The notes under the pieces: model-generated | The model's input: only the letters and a program-made list of their open reading frames with translations | The model's database searches: none | What the model was told of the DNA's origin: nothing | From: Pseudomonadota bacterium | Lineage (GTDB): Bacteria > Pseudomonadota > Gammaproteobacteria > Steroidobacterales > Woeseiaceae | DNA: 42,614 nucleotides | Reading direction: 5' to 3' | NCBI GenBank assembly: GCA_027618995.1 | Contig: JAQCGO010000019.1 | Location: forward strand, 1 to 42,614 | Shown: positions 18,087 to 27,696 of the stretch, in pieces | How positions within the stretch are numbered: the first letter of the stretch is position 1 | How the letters are laid out: each line of letters starts with the position of its first letter | Position numbers and translations under genes: made by a program

Positions 18087-20828
18087 TTAGCCGGTGTTCT
18101 GCAATCCCTGTGCGATGCCGTTGACACTCGCGAGCAACGCCGCGAACAAATCCGGATCCTGCCGCCCCGATGCGCGCCAGCGTGCCAGCAGGTCGATCTG
18201 CATCAGGCTCATCGGGTCGACGTACGGGTTGCGCAACATGATCGCGCGCTGCAACGTGGCATCGCCCTCGAGCAATGTAGTGTGCCCTGAGAATTCGAGG
18301 ATCAGGTGCTGCGTTAACTCGAACTCGCGTTCGATGATCGGAAAGAACTCCGCGTGCGCATCGCCGGCGAGCTCGGAGTACAACTTCGCGATGGCGAGAT
18401 CGGCTTTCGCCAGCACCATCTCCGCATCGGCGGTCAGTGCACGCATGAAGTACCACTCGAGCAGCATCTCGCGAATCGGCTCTTCGCCGAATTCCTCGAC
18501 CGCGCGCTGCAGCCCTGAGCCGATGCCGTACCAGCCCGGCAGGACACAGCGTGCCTGGGTCCAGGCAAACACCCACGGGATCGCGCGCAGATCAGCGATG
18601 CCGGATTGATCGCGGCGTGCCGACGGTCGTGAGCCGATGCGCATGCGTTCAATAAGGTCGATAGGCGTCGCGTCGCGAAAATAACTGTAGAAGTCTGGGT
18701 TTCGATAGACCAGCTTGCGATATGCTTCGCGGCTGGTCGCAGCGATAACGTCCATCATCTTGTGCCACTCGGGCATGTCATTGCCGCGGTGTGTAGGCAG
18801 GGCCGTCGCCAGCGCGACCGACCCGGTCACCTGCTCAAGCGTGCGTAGTGCGATGCCACGCAGCCCGTACTTTTCATTGATTATTTCGCCCTGCTCGGTG
18901 ACCCGCAGATGACCGTTGACGGTGCCGGGCGGGGCGCCAAGCACGGCGACATGGGTCTTGCTGCCACCGCGGCTGATCGTGCCGCCGCGGCCATGGAACA
19001 AAGTCAGCTTGATGCCGTGTGCCGCAACCGCCTCCACCAGCGTTACCTGGGCGTTCTGCAATGCCCAGCGCGCGGCGGCGAGGCCACTGTCCTTGTTGCT
19101 GTCGGAGTAGCCGATCATGACCATCTGGCTCTGGTTGCGTCGCGCGAGATGTGTTTTGTACAGATCGGTTTCGAACATCGCGTTCAGGATGTCGGGCCCG
19201 TGTTCCAGATCGTCAACTGTTTCGAGCAGTGGCACCACATCGAGCGGCACATCGCCCTGTTTCGTGTGCAACCCGCCCCAGTGCGCGAGCAACAGCACCG
19301 CAAAAATATCATCCGCACCCCGCGTCATGCTGACAATAAATGGACCGATTGCGGCGCGGCCGTAGCGCCGGCGACAGGACGCAATGGCCTGGAACACGGC
19401 CAGCGTCTTGCGCGCCTGCGTGCTCAGAACATCCGGCGCGCTCTCGCGACTTTCCAGAGCTTCCAGGATACGTGCAGTGCGGTCCTTGATACTCCATTCG
19501 AGCCAGTCGTCGATGTCGAGGCACTCGGCCACCACCATGCGATGCACGTCGGCATCCTGCCGCACATCGAGCGTGGCAAGGTGAAAGCCGAACGTGTCGA
19601 CTCGACGTAACAGGCGGCGTATCGCAAACAGCCCCGCGTGTTCACCTTTGTTACGTGTGAGGCTGTCTGCGATCAGCTGAATGTCGCCACGGAACTGCGC
19701 AACTTTTTCGTAGGGGTAAACATCATCGTCATAGGTCGACTGAAGGCGCTGCTGCACGAGCCGCAACAGCACGCGGTAGGGCATATCGCGATGCCGCGCA
19801 GGAACATTGTGAAACGCCTGTGGAAATACGATGCGATATTGCTCGACGCGGTCGTTGATGGCTGCATCGACGGCAACGTTCTGTTTGGCCTGGCTCAGCT
19901 TTGATGCGAGCGATGCGCACTCGGTGTGATAGAGGTCAAGAATCAGCGAGCGCTGCCGGGCAAGGGTGCCGCGTATGGTCTTGGCGTTGACGTTCGGGTT
20001 GCCGTCCATGTCACCGCCAACCCAGGATGCGAAGTGGACCAGCAACGGGATCCTGATCTCGGCGCCTTCGTCGCCGTAAGTACGCGCGACGGCATTTTCC
20101 ATGTCTTCGTAAAACGGCGGCATCGCCCGGTACAGGACGTCAGTCAGAAAGAACAACACGTGCTCGAGTTCATCGGCGACAGTCATCTGCTCCGACGGGT
20201 GTTCGTCGGTCTGCCAGCCGGTCGTGATCAGCAGCCGGATGTTTTCGTAAGCGACGTTTTTTTCCTGCGACGTCATGGTTGGATTGAGCAGCTCAACCAG
20301 GCTTTTGACGATGTTCTGCTCCTTGCGCAACATCGTACGTCGCGTCGGCTCGGTCGGATGCGCCGTAAAGACAGGTTCGATGTGCAGCGTGTCGAGCAGT
20401 GTCTGCAGGTCATGCGCCGCGAAGCCGGCTGCCTTTAGCTTGACCAGCGTGTCTTCAAAGCCGCCGGGCTGATAGTGGCCTTCTTCCTGCAGGTACTCGC
20501 GCCGCCGGCGTATGCGGTGCACCTTCTCCGCCGTGTTCGCCATTTGAAAATAAGTCGAGAAACTGCGGATGACCTGCAGCGCCATCTTTGGGTCCAGGCC
20601 CCGGACCAGCGCCGCAAGATCTTCGCCGGGCCGTTCATTTTCCTCGCGCCGGCGGATCGAGCGTTGCCGCGCGTTCTCGACGAACTCGAACAGCTCCTCA
20701 CCGCCCTGGTCGCGAATCAGGGCGCCAACCATGGCGCCGAGGGTCCGCACGTCGTCGCGCAGCGCCTGGTCCTTGTCCTCAAACGTAATGTCCTGGCGGC
20801 GCAAGGATTTGTGTATCCCGCTATTCAT
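18087..20828 (-). CDS. ppc: Phosphoenolpyruvate carboxylase
   Basis: Ppc carboxylates phosphoenolpyruvate to oxaloacetate with bicarbonate, refilling the TCA cycle. The protein has 913 residues (E. coli has 883). Its key signatures are VFTAHPTEPTRRT near residue 153 (catalytic histidine), GYSDSNKDSG, FHGRGGTISRGG (active-site loop), and the C-terminal LRNPYVDPMSLMQIDLL, ending QNTG. The ATG is at 20828. It is 21 bases downstream of yajQ on the same strand and probably shares its transcript. A REP cluster follows the stop. Confidence 0.97.
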   Translation of the reverse strand: MNSGIHKSLRRQDITFEDKDQALRDDVRTLGAMVGALIRDQGGEELFEFVENARQRSIRRREENERPGEDLAALVRGLDPKMALQVIRSFSTYFQMANTAEKVHRIRRRREYLQEEGHYQPGGFEDTLVKLKAAGFAAHDLQTLLDTLHIEPVFTAHPTEPTRRTMLRKEQNIVKSLVELLNPTMTSQEKNVAYENIRLLITTGWQTDEHPSEQMTVADELEHVLFFLTDVLYRAMPPFYEDMENAVARTYGDEGAEIRIPLLVHFASWVGGDMDGNPNVNAKTIRGTLARQRSLILDLYHTECASLASKLSQAKQNVAVDAAINDRVEQYRIVFPQAFHNVPARHRDMPYRVLLRLVQQRLQSTYDDDVYPYEKVAQFRGDIQLIADSLTRNKGEHAGLFAIRRLLRRVDTFGFHLATLDVRQDADVHRMVVAECLDIDDWLEWSIKDRTARILEALESRESAPDVLSTQARKTLAVFQAIASCRRRYGRAAIGPFIVSMTRGADDIFAVLLLAHWGGLHTKQGDVPLDVVPLLETVDDLEHGPDILNAMFETDLYKTHLARRNQSQMVMIGYSDSNKDSGLAAARWALQNAQVTLVEAVAAHGIKLTLFHGRGGTISRGGSKTHVAVLGAPPGTVNGHLRVTEQGEIINEKYGLRGIALRTLEQVTGSVALATALPTHRGNDMPEWHKMMDVIAATSREAYRKLVYRNPDFYSYFRDATPIDLIERMRIGSRPSARRDQSGIADLRAIPWVFAWTQARCVLPGWYGIGSGLQRAVEEFGEEPIREMLLEWYFMRALTADAEMVLAKADLAIAKLYSELAGDAHAEFFPIIEREFELTQHLILEFSGHTTLLEGDATLQRAIMLRNPYVDPMSLMQIDLLARWRASGRQDPDLFAALLASVNGIAQGLQNTG

Positions 20829-20849
20829 GATTGGCGTTGCTTCAGGTTT

Positions 20850-21332
20850 CTAGTCGCGAAAATTTTCGTACTGCAACGGCAGGCCCGTGTGTGTCTCTTT
20901 CAGGAAGGCAATTGCGGCCTGCAGGTCGTCACGTTGCTTGCCGCTGATACGCAGTTTGTCGCCCTGGATGGCGGCCTGCACCTTGAGCTTGCTGGTCTTG
21001 ATCTGCTTGACGAGTTTCTTCGCGAGGTCACTATCGATGCCACGCCGCAAAGTGATGCTCTGGCGCTTGCCCTTGCCGACCGTTTCCGGTGTCTGTTCCT
21101 CGAGGCAGGCGAGGTCGATGCCGCGCTTGGCGAGTTTCTGGTGCAGGATGTCGCGCATCTGTTGTAGCTGGAACTCCGACTGCGAGGTCAGCGTAATGGC
21201 CTCACCCTCGAGTTCGAATTTTGAGTCGGTGCCCTTGAAGTCAAAGCGCGTGTTGACCTCGCGGTTGGCCTGGTCAATGCCGTTCTGCGCCTCATGCGAA
21301 TCGAAATCACTAATTACGTCAAAGCTTGGCAT
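20850..21332 (-). CDS. yajQ: YajQ family nucleotide-binding protein
   Basis: This 160-residue protein matches YajQ from its first residues (MPSFDVISDFDSHEAQNGID) through NTRFDFKGTDSKFEL to the end (E. coli has 163). Members bind RNA/nucleotides, and in Xanthomonas a YajQ homologue is a cyclic-di-GMP effector. That is family knowledge and not visible here. The start is set by homology; an upstream in-frame extension to 21842 lies antisense to the next gene and is not coding. The divergent partner is the ribonucleotide-reductase-like gene, 99 bases away. Confidence 0.95.
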   Translation of the reverse strand: MPSFDVISDFDSHEAQNGIDQANREVNTRFDFKGTDSKFELEGEAITLTSQSEFQLQQMRDILHQKLAKRGIDLACLEEQTPETVGKGKRQSITLRRGIDSDLAKKLVKQIKTSKLKVQAAIQGDKLRISGKQRDDLQAAIAFLKETHTGLPLQYENFRD

Positions 21333-21431
21333 CGGCGGGGTCCGTTCAGGTCGGGCGACAATAGCAAAAACTCGTCGGGCTGCCCAGATTGATGAGCTGC
21401 GGCGTCGGCCCGCAGCGTCGAAACTGCGCCG

Positions 21432-22616
21432 ATGCAAGCAGAATCCCCGGCAGGCGCGACGTTCAAGGTGCACGCGACAGAGACACTGGCCAGCAGCGCC
21501 GCTACCGAGCGTGTGCGCGAGCAGGTGTTCGACGTGCTCGTGCAGCGCCTGCCGCTCGCAATCACGGTGGAACAGCTTGGCGACAGCGCCCTGGCCGAGA
21601 CTGTGTTTGGCAGAATCTGCGCACTGTTGCAGTCGGCCCTTGAGGCAGCACGGGCCGACCCGGCAAGCCTCTCGATCGCCATCGATGCCACGACGCTGCA
21701 GCCGCAACAGGTATGGCTCCGGCGTTGCGAGGCACTCGGCCCGGGACCGGTTTTTCTGCTGCTTGGCAGCGCGCTGACGCCGCCGGCCACCGACGCGGGT
21801 GTGCGCCGGCAACAGGACAAGTTCTGGTTGCAATGCTGGCATTTGCGTAACGCTGGCCAGGTGCGCATGGCGCTCGCGCCCATGGTCTCGTCGCCGTGCC
21901 CGCTGCTGCCGTCCGAAAATGCATTCGGCATCCTGCCGCCGTCAGGACTGCAGGTGCCGACGGGCACGGCGTGGATACCGATGCGCATCGATCTCACCGA
22001 CTTCGCGAACACGGTTGGCGAGCTCGATACGTTTGCGCTGCACGCAGCGCTGCGTGCCTGCATTGAACGCGGCGAAGTGCTGCACGATCAGGTGAGCTGG
22101 CCGACTGCCGCAATGCGCCACGACTCGTGGTTGAATCGCCGCCTGGCCATTTCAATCACGGGCATCGGCGATCTTGCGCTGTTACGCGGGCTCGATCCCG
22201 GCTGCTTCCAGGCGTTGCAGGAGCTCGGCAACATTCTGCACGACGTACGCAGCGTCGTGCACGACTATTCGCGGCAACTCGCAGCCCTGATCGAACCCGT
22301 GCCGTCACTTGAAATGGTCGACGCCGAGCATGGCCCGGACTGGCACGCGCGCTGGCAGAAGGCGTTGCAATTTGTTGCTACACGGCATCGCAACCTGCTC
22401 GCGATTTCACCCTGGGATGTTTTCCCAACGCGACGCGCTGCTGACAGTCGTTACTCCGACCTGTTGCCGTTGCTCGAGTACGCGGATGTCTGTGCGTTTC
22501 CGCGGCCGCCCTGCTTGCAGGGATGGAATGTCAACAAATTCACATACTTCCATCACCGTGTGTGGGCCGTTCTCGAACAGAAAGGCGCGCGGAAACTGTT
22601 TGCGGAGCAAATATGA
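21432..22616 (+). CDS. Ribonucleotide reductase large-subunit-like protein, function unknown
   Basis: I do not recognise a named family for this 394-residue protein, but its motif order follows the catalytic barrel of ribonucleotide reductases, especially class II. SPCPLLPSEN (Cys156) sits where these enzymes have NPCxE. WIPMRIDLTDFANT (181-194) corresponds to the NLGSINLxRF segment. WLNRRLAISITGIGD (233-247) corresponds to RRxGxGxTGxAD. AISPWDVFP (324-332) sits where xIxPTGTIS is found. It is far shorter than a working large subunit and has no obvious allosteric cone or C-terminal redox cysteine pair. It may be a divergent or non-catalytic relative. ATG 21432 is used; there is no clear ribosome site. 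It precedes an SLC13 transporter by 40 bases. Confidence 0.62.
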   Translation: MQAESPAGATFKVHATETLASSAATERVREQVFDVLVQRLPLAITVEQLGDSALAETVFGRICALLQSALEAARADPASLSIAIDATTLQPQQVWLRRCEALGPGPVFLLLGSALTPPATDAGVRRQQDKFWLQCWHLRNAGQVRMALAPMVSSPCPLLPSENAFGILPPSGLQVPTGTAWIPMRIDLTDFANTVGELDTFALHAALRACIERGEVLHDQVSWPTAAMRHDSWLNRRLAISITGIGDLALLRGLDPGCFQALQELGNILHDVRSVVHDYSRQLAALIEPVPSLEMVDAEHGPDWHARWQKALQFVATRHRNLLAISPWDVFPTRRAADSRYSDLLPLLEYADVCAFPRPPCLQGWNVNKFTYFHHRVWAVLEQKGARKLFAEQI

Positions 22617-22656
22617 ACTAGGATACGGTGCCGGTCAGCAATAACGAGGACACCTG

Positions 22657-24495
22657 TTGCAGCCGATCACTCCTGATGCGCACGGAATCGCAGTTTTGAT
22701 TCTGACTGTCATCGCTTTGTATCTCTTCACACGTGACCAGATTCCACTGGAATCATCGTCGCTCGCGATCCTGATTATCCTGGTGCTCGGTTTCACGGTT
22801 TTCCCGTACGAGCCGGCAACTGGAGCCAGGCTGGGTCCGGTCGATTTTTTTGCGGGCTTTGGCAATGAGGCGCTGGTCACCGTCTGTGCATTGATGATCG
22901 TTGGCAAAGCTCTCGAGACCACGGGTGCGTTGCAGCCGCTCGCGAATGTCGTCGGCCACGCCTGGTCCACGCGGCCGGTGCTGGCATTGCTGGTTACGCT
23001 GGCTGCGTGTGCTGGCCTCAGTGCCTTCATGAACAACACGCCGATAGTCGTGTTGCTGATGCCTATCCTCGTTGGTGCATCGCTGCGCTCCAAGTTTCCG
23101 GTGGCCGGCGTCATGATGCCGATGGGTTTCGCGACGATCGTGGGCGGCATGTCGACCACGATCGGCACTTCAACCAACCTGCTCGTCATCGGTATCGCGC
23201 AGGACCTGAACCCGGAACATCAATATTCCATGTTCGAGTGGACATTGCCGGTTGCCATGGTCGGTGGCGTCGCAATTCTGTTCCTCTGGCTGGTCGCTCC
23301 GCGCCTGATTCCGGATCGTACGCCGCCGATGGCCGACACCTCACCGCGCGTGTTCAGTGCACAGCTGCATATCAAGGAAGACGGCGCGGCGGACGGCATG
23401 ACGCTGTCGGAGGTGCTGGCCAAAGCCGAAGGCATGCGCATTGACAAGATCCAGCGTGGTGAATCGCTGTTTCTTGCCAAGTTGCCGTCTGTGAAGCTGC
23501 TGCCCGGCGACCGGCTGTTCGTCAAGGACTCGCCCGAAAACCTCAAGCACTATGAGCAGATCCTCGGCGCGACGCTGTTCAATGAGTCCGATCTAGAGCA
23601 CCCGATCAACGAGGACACGCCGTTGCGCGCCGAGGGCCAGCAGCTCGCCGAGGTTGTCGTCACGCGTGGCTCACCGCTGCATTTACGCAGCCTGGCTTCG
23701 GCCCGCTTCAGCGCCAGCTACGGATTGATGCCGCTGGCTTTGCACCGCGCGCGTGCACCGAGCTCGCAGGTAACCGGTGACCTGAATATGATCCGGCTGC
23801 GCGCCGGCGACGTGTTGCTGGTGCAGGGCTCACGCGAGGCGATCAACACGCTGAAAGACAGCGGCTCAATGCTCGTGCTCGACGGCACAACGGATTTGCC
23901 GCACACGCACCACGCCAAGCGTGCGCTGACGATCATGGGTCTCGTGATCCTGACTGCAGCGCTGGGCATCCTGCCGATTTCAGTCGCGGCTGTACTCGGG
24001 CTCGGCCTGATGATCGCGACGGGCAGCCTGAGCTGGAGTGATGCGAGTAGCGCGCTGTCGATCCCGGTCGTCATGATCATCGTTGCCGCACTGGCATTGG
24101 GTAAAGCGCTCGTTGGTACGGGCATGGCGACTTATATCGCGTTCAGTTTCGTCGATGCGGCCTCGGGCTGGCCGACGCCGATGATACTGAGTGCCTTCCT
24201 GTTGCTGATGGCGATCATGACCCAGATTGTGTCAAACAACGCGGCCGCCGTTATTGGTGCGCCGATCGGCATCAGCATCGCGGCGCAACTGGGCGTCAGC
24301 CCGGAGCCATTCGTCCTGGCCGTGCTGTTCGGTGCCAACATGAGCTTTGCAACACCCTTCGGCTACCAGACCAACCTGCTCATCATGAGCGCAGGAGGCT
24401 ACAAGGCGAGCGACTTCCTGCGCGTGGGCATACAGCTGACCATCATCATGTGGCTGGGTTTCTCGCTGCTCCTGCCGATGATGTACAAGCTCTGA
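22657..24495 (+). CDS. SLC13 / DASS-type anion transporter with two TrkA-C domains
   Basis: A 612-residue inner-membrane transporter of the divalent-anion:sodium symporter or ArsB/NhaD-like superfamily. N-terminal helices (about residues 7-190) include AFMNNTPIVVLLMPI. Two soluble TrkA-C (RCK_C) domains follow at about 225-310 and 320-400. C-terminal helices (about 415-610) include the matching TQIVSNNAAAVIGAPIGI and end FATPFGYQTNLLIM. The two SNN/MNN hairpins are the inverted-repeat substrate sites of this superfamily. The ion is not predictable; sulphate or dicarboxylate are usual. The start is a TTG at 22657 with CGAGGA about eight bases upstream. Confidence 0.88.
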   Translation: MQPITPDAHGIAVLILTVIALYLFTRDQIPLESSSLAILIILVLGFTVFPYEPATGARLGPVDFFAGFGNEALVTVCALMIVGKALETTGALQPLANVVGHAWSTRPVLALLVTLAACAGLSAFMNNTPIVVLLMPILVGASLRSKFPVAGVMMPMGFATIVGGMSTTIGTSTNLLVIGIAQDLNPEHQYSMFEWTLPVAMVGGVAILFLWLVAPRLIPDRTPPMADTSPRVFSAQLHIKEDGAADGMTLSEVLAKAEGMRIDKIQRGESLFLAKLPSVKLLPGDRLFVKDSPENLKHYEQILGATLFNESDLEHPINEDTPLRAEGQQLAEVVVTRGSPLHLRSLASARFSASYGLMPLALHRARAPSSQVTGDLNMIRLRAGDVLLVQGSREAINTLKDSGSMLVLDGTTDLPHTHHAKRALTIMGLVILTAALGILPISVAAVLGLGLMIATGSLSWSDASSALSIPVVMIIVAALALGKALVGTGMATYIAFSFVDAASGWPTPMILSAFLLLMAIMTQIVSNNAAAVIGAPIGISIAAQLGVSPEPFVLAVLFGANMSFATPFGYQTNLLIMSAGGYKASDFLRVGIQLTIIMWLGFSLLLPMMYKL

Positions 24496-24565
24496 TGCGA
24501 TTTGGCTGGTTGGGTTTCAGCCGTAACCGTTGACCTGTAAGGGGACCCGCGGGGATACTCGGCCC

Positions 24566-24628
24566 ATGATTGCTCGGCAGCACAATGACTGGTCCTGGCA
24601 GCCTTACAAGGAGAGGGCGGCTGGCTGA
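24566..24628 (+). CDS. trpL: trp leader peptide
   Basis: A 20-codon open frame lies between the transporter stop and trpE. It contains two tryptophan codons in a D-W-S-W context (24590-24598) just before an attenuator-like pair of hairpins. This is the expected design of a leader peptide whose translation senses charged tRNA-Trp. The ribosome site is weak (GGGGAT at 24551-24556). Too short for an ORF caller, but strongly supported by its context. Confidence 0.75.
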   Translation: MIARQHNDWSWQPYKERAAG

Positions 24629-24653
24629 CCTGTAGCTGAGTACAAATACCAGG
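24590..24653 (+). promoter_or_regulatory. trp attenuator: pause and antiterminator segments
   Basis: Segment 1 covers the Trp codons and GCAGCC (24598-24603 region), which can pair with GGCTG at 24619-24625 to make a 1:2 hairpin. Segment 2, GGAGAGGGC at 24610-24618, pairs with GCCCATCTCC at 24654-24663 (nine pairs, one bulged A) to form an antiterminator. When ribosomes stall at the Trp codons the antiterminator should form; otherwise the terminator forms. Pairings were worked out by hand. Confidence 0.7.
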
Positions 24654-24690
24654 GCCCATCTCCACCATCGTGGGGGTGGGCTTTTTTTTT
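24654..24690 (+). terminator. trp attenuator terminator
   Basis: An 11-pair stem (GCCCATCTCCA with TGGGGGTGGGC, including two G-T pairs; 24654-24681) with a six-base loop is followed directly by nine T residues (24682-24690). It lies 24 bases before trpE, and its left arm is shared with the antiterminator. It is the strongest rho-independent terminator shape in the window. Confidence 0.88.
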
Positions 24691-24713
24691 GCGTGCAAGA
24701 GAAAGAGACTGAA

Positions 24714-26099
24714 ATGCAGGCACCATTCGACATTGCGGCCGATCTGGATACGCCCGTCTCGGCGTATCTGAAACTTGGCGCATTGCGGCCGCGCTTTCTG
24801 CTCGAGAGCGTCGAGGGCGGTGAGCGTCTTGCGCGCTATTCATTCCTCGGTTTCGGCGACGCACTCGAAGTGCGCATGGACACGGACGGCCTGCACATTA
24901 ACGGTGCCACGCAAGCGCGGCCACTCGATCAACAGCAGTATCTGGACGCACTGCGTGCAGCGCTGGCCGCGGCGCCGCGGCCCGGACCCGAGGTTGCCGG
25001 ATTGCCGTTTGCCGGCGGCCTGGTCGGTGTCTCCGGCTACGATGTCGTGCGACTGTTTGAAAAGCTGCCGCGCGACACGGTAGCGCAAGGCCGTATCCCC
25101 GACGCTGCATTCGTGGCGCCGGCATCGTTGCTCGTCTTCGATCACCTGACGCGTCGCGTCGCGTTGCTGCACGACGGCCCCGAGGCAGAGCGCAAGGCGC
25201 TACGCAGCGACGTGATCCGCCTGTTGCGTGGCGCTGTTCCGGCCGGCAACGGCAAGTCGACGACGTCGGCACCCGAGGCGAGTTTCTCGGAACAGGAGTT
25301 TTGCAAGCGGGTGGCCGCCTGCCAGGAATACATCGCGTCCGGCGACATCTACCAGATTGTCTTGTCAGTGCTGTTTCGCGGCCGCTCGAATGTCGCGCCG
25401 TTCGAGGTCTACCGCGCATTGCGTTTGTTGAACCCGTCGCCCTACATGTTTTTTCTCGAGTTCGGGGATCTGAAAGTCGTGGGCTCGTCGCCCGAGGCGC
25501 TGGTCAAACTGAGCGGCGACAAGGCATCGCTGCGACCGATCGCGGGCACTTTGCCGCGCGGTGCCAACACGGAGCAGGACACGGCTAACGCAGCTGCCCT
25601 GCTGGCCGATCCGAAGGAAGCCGCCGAGCACGTCATGCTCGTTGACCTCGCGCGCAACGATCTCGGGCGGGTTGCAGCGGCCGGTTCGGTGCACGTCGAA
25701 CCGTACCGCGCGATCGAACGCTACAGCCACGTCATGCACATCGTCAGTGGCGTGCAGGGCAAACTCGCGAACGGCTACGACCAGTTCGACCTGTTCGCCG
25801 CGAGTTTTCCTGCCGGCACGCTGGTCGGTGCGCCGAAAGTCCGGGCAATGGAAATCATCGAGGAAATGGAGACGGTAGGACGTGGTCTGTATGCGGGCAC
25901 TGCGGGTTATTTCGGTTTGAGCGGCGACATGGACCAGGCCATTACGATTCGCACGCTGGTGTTCTCGGGCGACGAATACAGCTACCAGGCCGGCGCCGGC
26001 ATCGTCGCCGACTCGGTACCTGAGAATGAATATCGCGAAGTGCTGGCGAAGAGCGCGATCCTGCGCCGCGCACTCGAAATGGCCGGGGAGGGTCTGTAG
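24714..26099 (+). CDS. trpE: Anthranilate synthase component I
   Basis: TrpE makes anthranilate from chorismate, using ammonia from TrpG. The protein has 461 residues. The N-terminal tryptophan-feedback region is present ([17 protein letters not shown], with the LLES motif near residue 28). The chorismate-binding domain has [42 protein letters not shown] and the C-terminal [14 protein letters not shown]. Starting at ATG 24714 removes seven upstream codons that overlap the terminator tail. Expression should be controlled by the leader attenuator and activity by tryptophan binding. Confidence 0.96.
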   Translation: MQAPFDIAADLDTPVSAYLKLGALRPRFLLESVEGGERLARYSFLGFGDALEVRMDTDGLHINGATQARPLDQQQYLDALRAALAAAPRPGPEVAGLPFAGGLVGVSGYDVVRLFEKLPRDTVAQGRIPDAAFVAPASLLVFDHLTRRVALLHDGPEAERKALRSDVIRLLRGAVPAGNGKSTTSAPEASFSEQEFCKRVAACQEYIASGDIYQIVLSVLFRGRSNVAPFEVYRALRLLNPSPYMFFLEFGDLKVVGSSPEALVKLSGDKASLRPIAGTLPRGANTEQDTANAAALLADPKEAAEHVMLVDLARNDLGRVAAAGSVHVEPYRAIERYSHVMHIVSGVQGKLANGYDQFDLFAASFPAGTLVGAPKVRAMEIIEEMETVGRGLYAGTAGYFGLSGDMDQAITIRTLVFSGDEYSYQAGAGIVADSVPENEYREVLAKSAILRRALEMAGEGL

Positions 26100-26671
26100 T
26101 GCGCATGCTGCTGATCGACAACTACGACTCCTTCACCTACAACCTGGTGCAGGCGTTTGCAGCACTGGGCGCGGACGTCATCGTGCATCGCAACGACAAG
26201 ATCACCGTTTCTGAAGCACGCACGATCAAACCGACACATCTCGTCATCTCGCCGGGGCCCGGCCGGCCCGAAGATGCGGGCGTCTCGATCGCCATGATCG
26301 CCGCGTTTGCCGATTCGATTCCGATCCTGGGTGTCTGCCTCGGCCACCAGTGCCTTGTGACACACTTCGGCGGCAAGGTCGTATGCGCCGAGCGTCTCAT
26401 GCACGGCAAGACGTCGATGGCAACGCACGACAGCAAGACCATTTTTGCCGGCCTGCCGCAGCCGTTCGAGGTCGGTCGATATCATTCGCTCTGTGCCGAG
26501 CACGAATCGTTTCCGGCCGCGCTCGAGATCAGCGCGCAAACCGAGCGTGGCGAGATCATGGGCGCGCGTCATCGCGAGCTGCCGATCGAGGGCGTGCAGT
26601 TTCATCCCGAGAGCGTGCTCACCCCCCACGGCCCGCAACTGATGGCCAATTTTCTGCGGCTGCAGGCATGA
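26099..26671 (+). CDS. trpG: Anthranilate synthase component II (glutamine amidotransferase)
   Basis: This class I glutamine amidotransferase of 190 residues supplies ammonia to TrpE. It shows [23 protein letters not shown] (oxyanion loop), the catalytic GVCLGHQC cysteine, and the His-Glu pair in GVQFHPES. The GTG at 26099 (TAGTG overlap with trpE) is preferred over ATG 26105 because GGGGAGG at 26085-26091 is spaced correctly for the GTG. Proteins like this often serve both tryptophan and p-aminobenzoate synthesis. It overlaps trpD by four bases and is not fused to it, unlike in E. coli. Confidence 0.95.
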   Translation: MRMLLIDNYDSFTYNLVQAFAALGADVIVHRNDKITVSEARTIKPTHLVISPGPGRPEDAGVSIAMIAAFADSIPILGVCLGHQCLVTHFGGKVVCAERLMHGKTSMATHDSKTIFAGLPQPFEVGRYHSLCAEHESFPAALEISAQTERGEIMGARHRELPIEGVQFHPESVLTPHGPQLMANFLRLQA

Positions 26672-27696
26672 CCACCGAATTCAGCGCCGAGCTCGATGCA
26701 TTGCTCAGCGGCAGCTCGCTGACCGAGCAGCAGGCGCATGCGTTGATGCATAAGCTCGCCGCGGGCGACATGCCGCCGGCGATGGCGGGTGCGTTTCTTG
26801 CCGGACTGCGCGCCAAGGGTGAAACTGCCGACGAGATCCGTGGTTTTGCGACCGCCATGCGCGAGCTTGCGCTGCACCCGGCGATTCCGGCCGGCGCACC
26901 GACCGTGGATACGGTGGGTACGGGCGGTGACGGTTCCGGCAGCCTGAATCTTTCGACCGGAACGGGCCTGCTCGCAGCCGCGGCGGGTGCGCGCGTGGTC
27001 AAGCACGGCAACCGTTCGATATCGAGCAAGTCAGGCAGCGCCGACATGCTTGAGTGCCTCGGCATGCCGCTGCCGCTCGATGCGACGCAGGCCGTCGCGT
27101 GTCTCGAAGCAACGCAGTTCACGTTCCTGTTCGCGCCGGCCTATCACCCGGCGATGAAAGCGATCATGCCGGTACGCACGGCGATGTCAGTGCGCACCGT
27201 ATTCAACATGCTCGGGCCGCTGACCAATCCGGCTGCGCCGCCGTTTCAGTTGATCGGTGCGTGGAGCCTGCCCGCCGCACGCCTGATGGCCGATGCGCTG
27301 GCCGGCATGCACATCGAACGCGCATTTGTCGTGCACGGCGAGCCGGGCTGGGACGAGGCCACACCGGTGGGCAAATTCACATTGCTCGACGTGCGGCCGG
27401 GCATGGTCACGGAGACGACGCGGACGCCGGAAGATTACGGTCTGAAACGTTGTACGGCGGCCGACCTCGCCGGAGGCGACGCAGCACATAACGCACGCGA
27501 ACTGACGCGCGTGTTCAAAGGCGAAGATCAGGGTGCGCATCGCGACGCGTTGCTGCTCGGTACGTCCCTGGTACTTGAAGTGCAGGGCACGGCCAGGGAT
27601 GCGCGCCACGGTGTCGAGCTTGCGGCGGCGGCAATCGATAACGGCAACGCGGCCGCGTTTCTCGAGCGACTGCGAAAGCATTTCGCGACCGCATGA
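26668..27696 (+). CDS. trpD: Anthranilate phosphoribosyltransferase
   Basis: TrpD joins anthranilate to PRPP. At 342 residues it has the normal length. It shows the PRPP-binding [17 protein letters not shown] near residue 87, [23 protein letters not shown], and [10 protein letters not shown] near residue 180, all hallmark motifs. ATG 26668 overlaps the trpG stop by four bases, and the TGA overlaps trpC in the same way. No GAT domain is fused at the N-terminus. Confidence 0.96.
   Translation: MTTEFSAELDALLSGSSLTEQQAHALMHKLAAGDMPPAMAGAFLAGLRAKGETADEIRGFATAMRELALHPAIPAGAPTVDTVGTGGDGSGSLNLSTGTGLLAAAAGARVVKHGNRSISSKSGSADMLECLGMPLPLDATQAVACLEATQFTFLFAPAYHPAMKAIMPVRTAMSVRTVFNMLGPLTNPAAPPFQLIGAWSLPAARLMADALAGMHIERAFVVHGEPGWDEATPVGKFTLLDVRPGMVTETTRTPEDYGLKRCTAADLAGGDAAHNARELTRVFKGEDQGAHRDALLLGTSLVLEVQGTARDARHGVELAAAAIDNGNAAAFLERLRKHFATA

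Noticed and set aside
20850..21842. 330-codon version of YajQ
   Set aside because: YajQ homology begins at MPSFDV (21332). The extension is antisense to the ribonucleotide-reductase-like gene.
24530..24559. Sigma-70-like promoter TTGACC / GATACT with an 18-base spacer before trpL
   Set aside because: The predicted transcription start would fall at the leader ATG, leaving no ribosome site. It would require a leaderless leader peptide. Kept as a possibility only.
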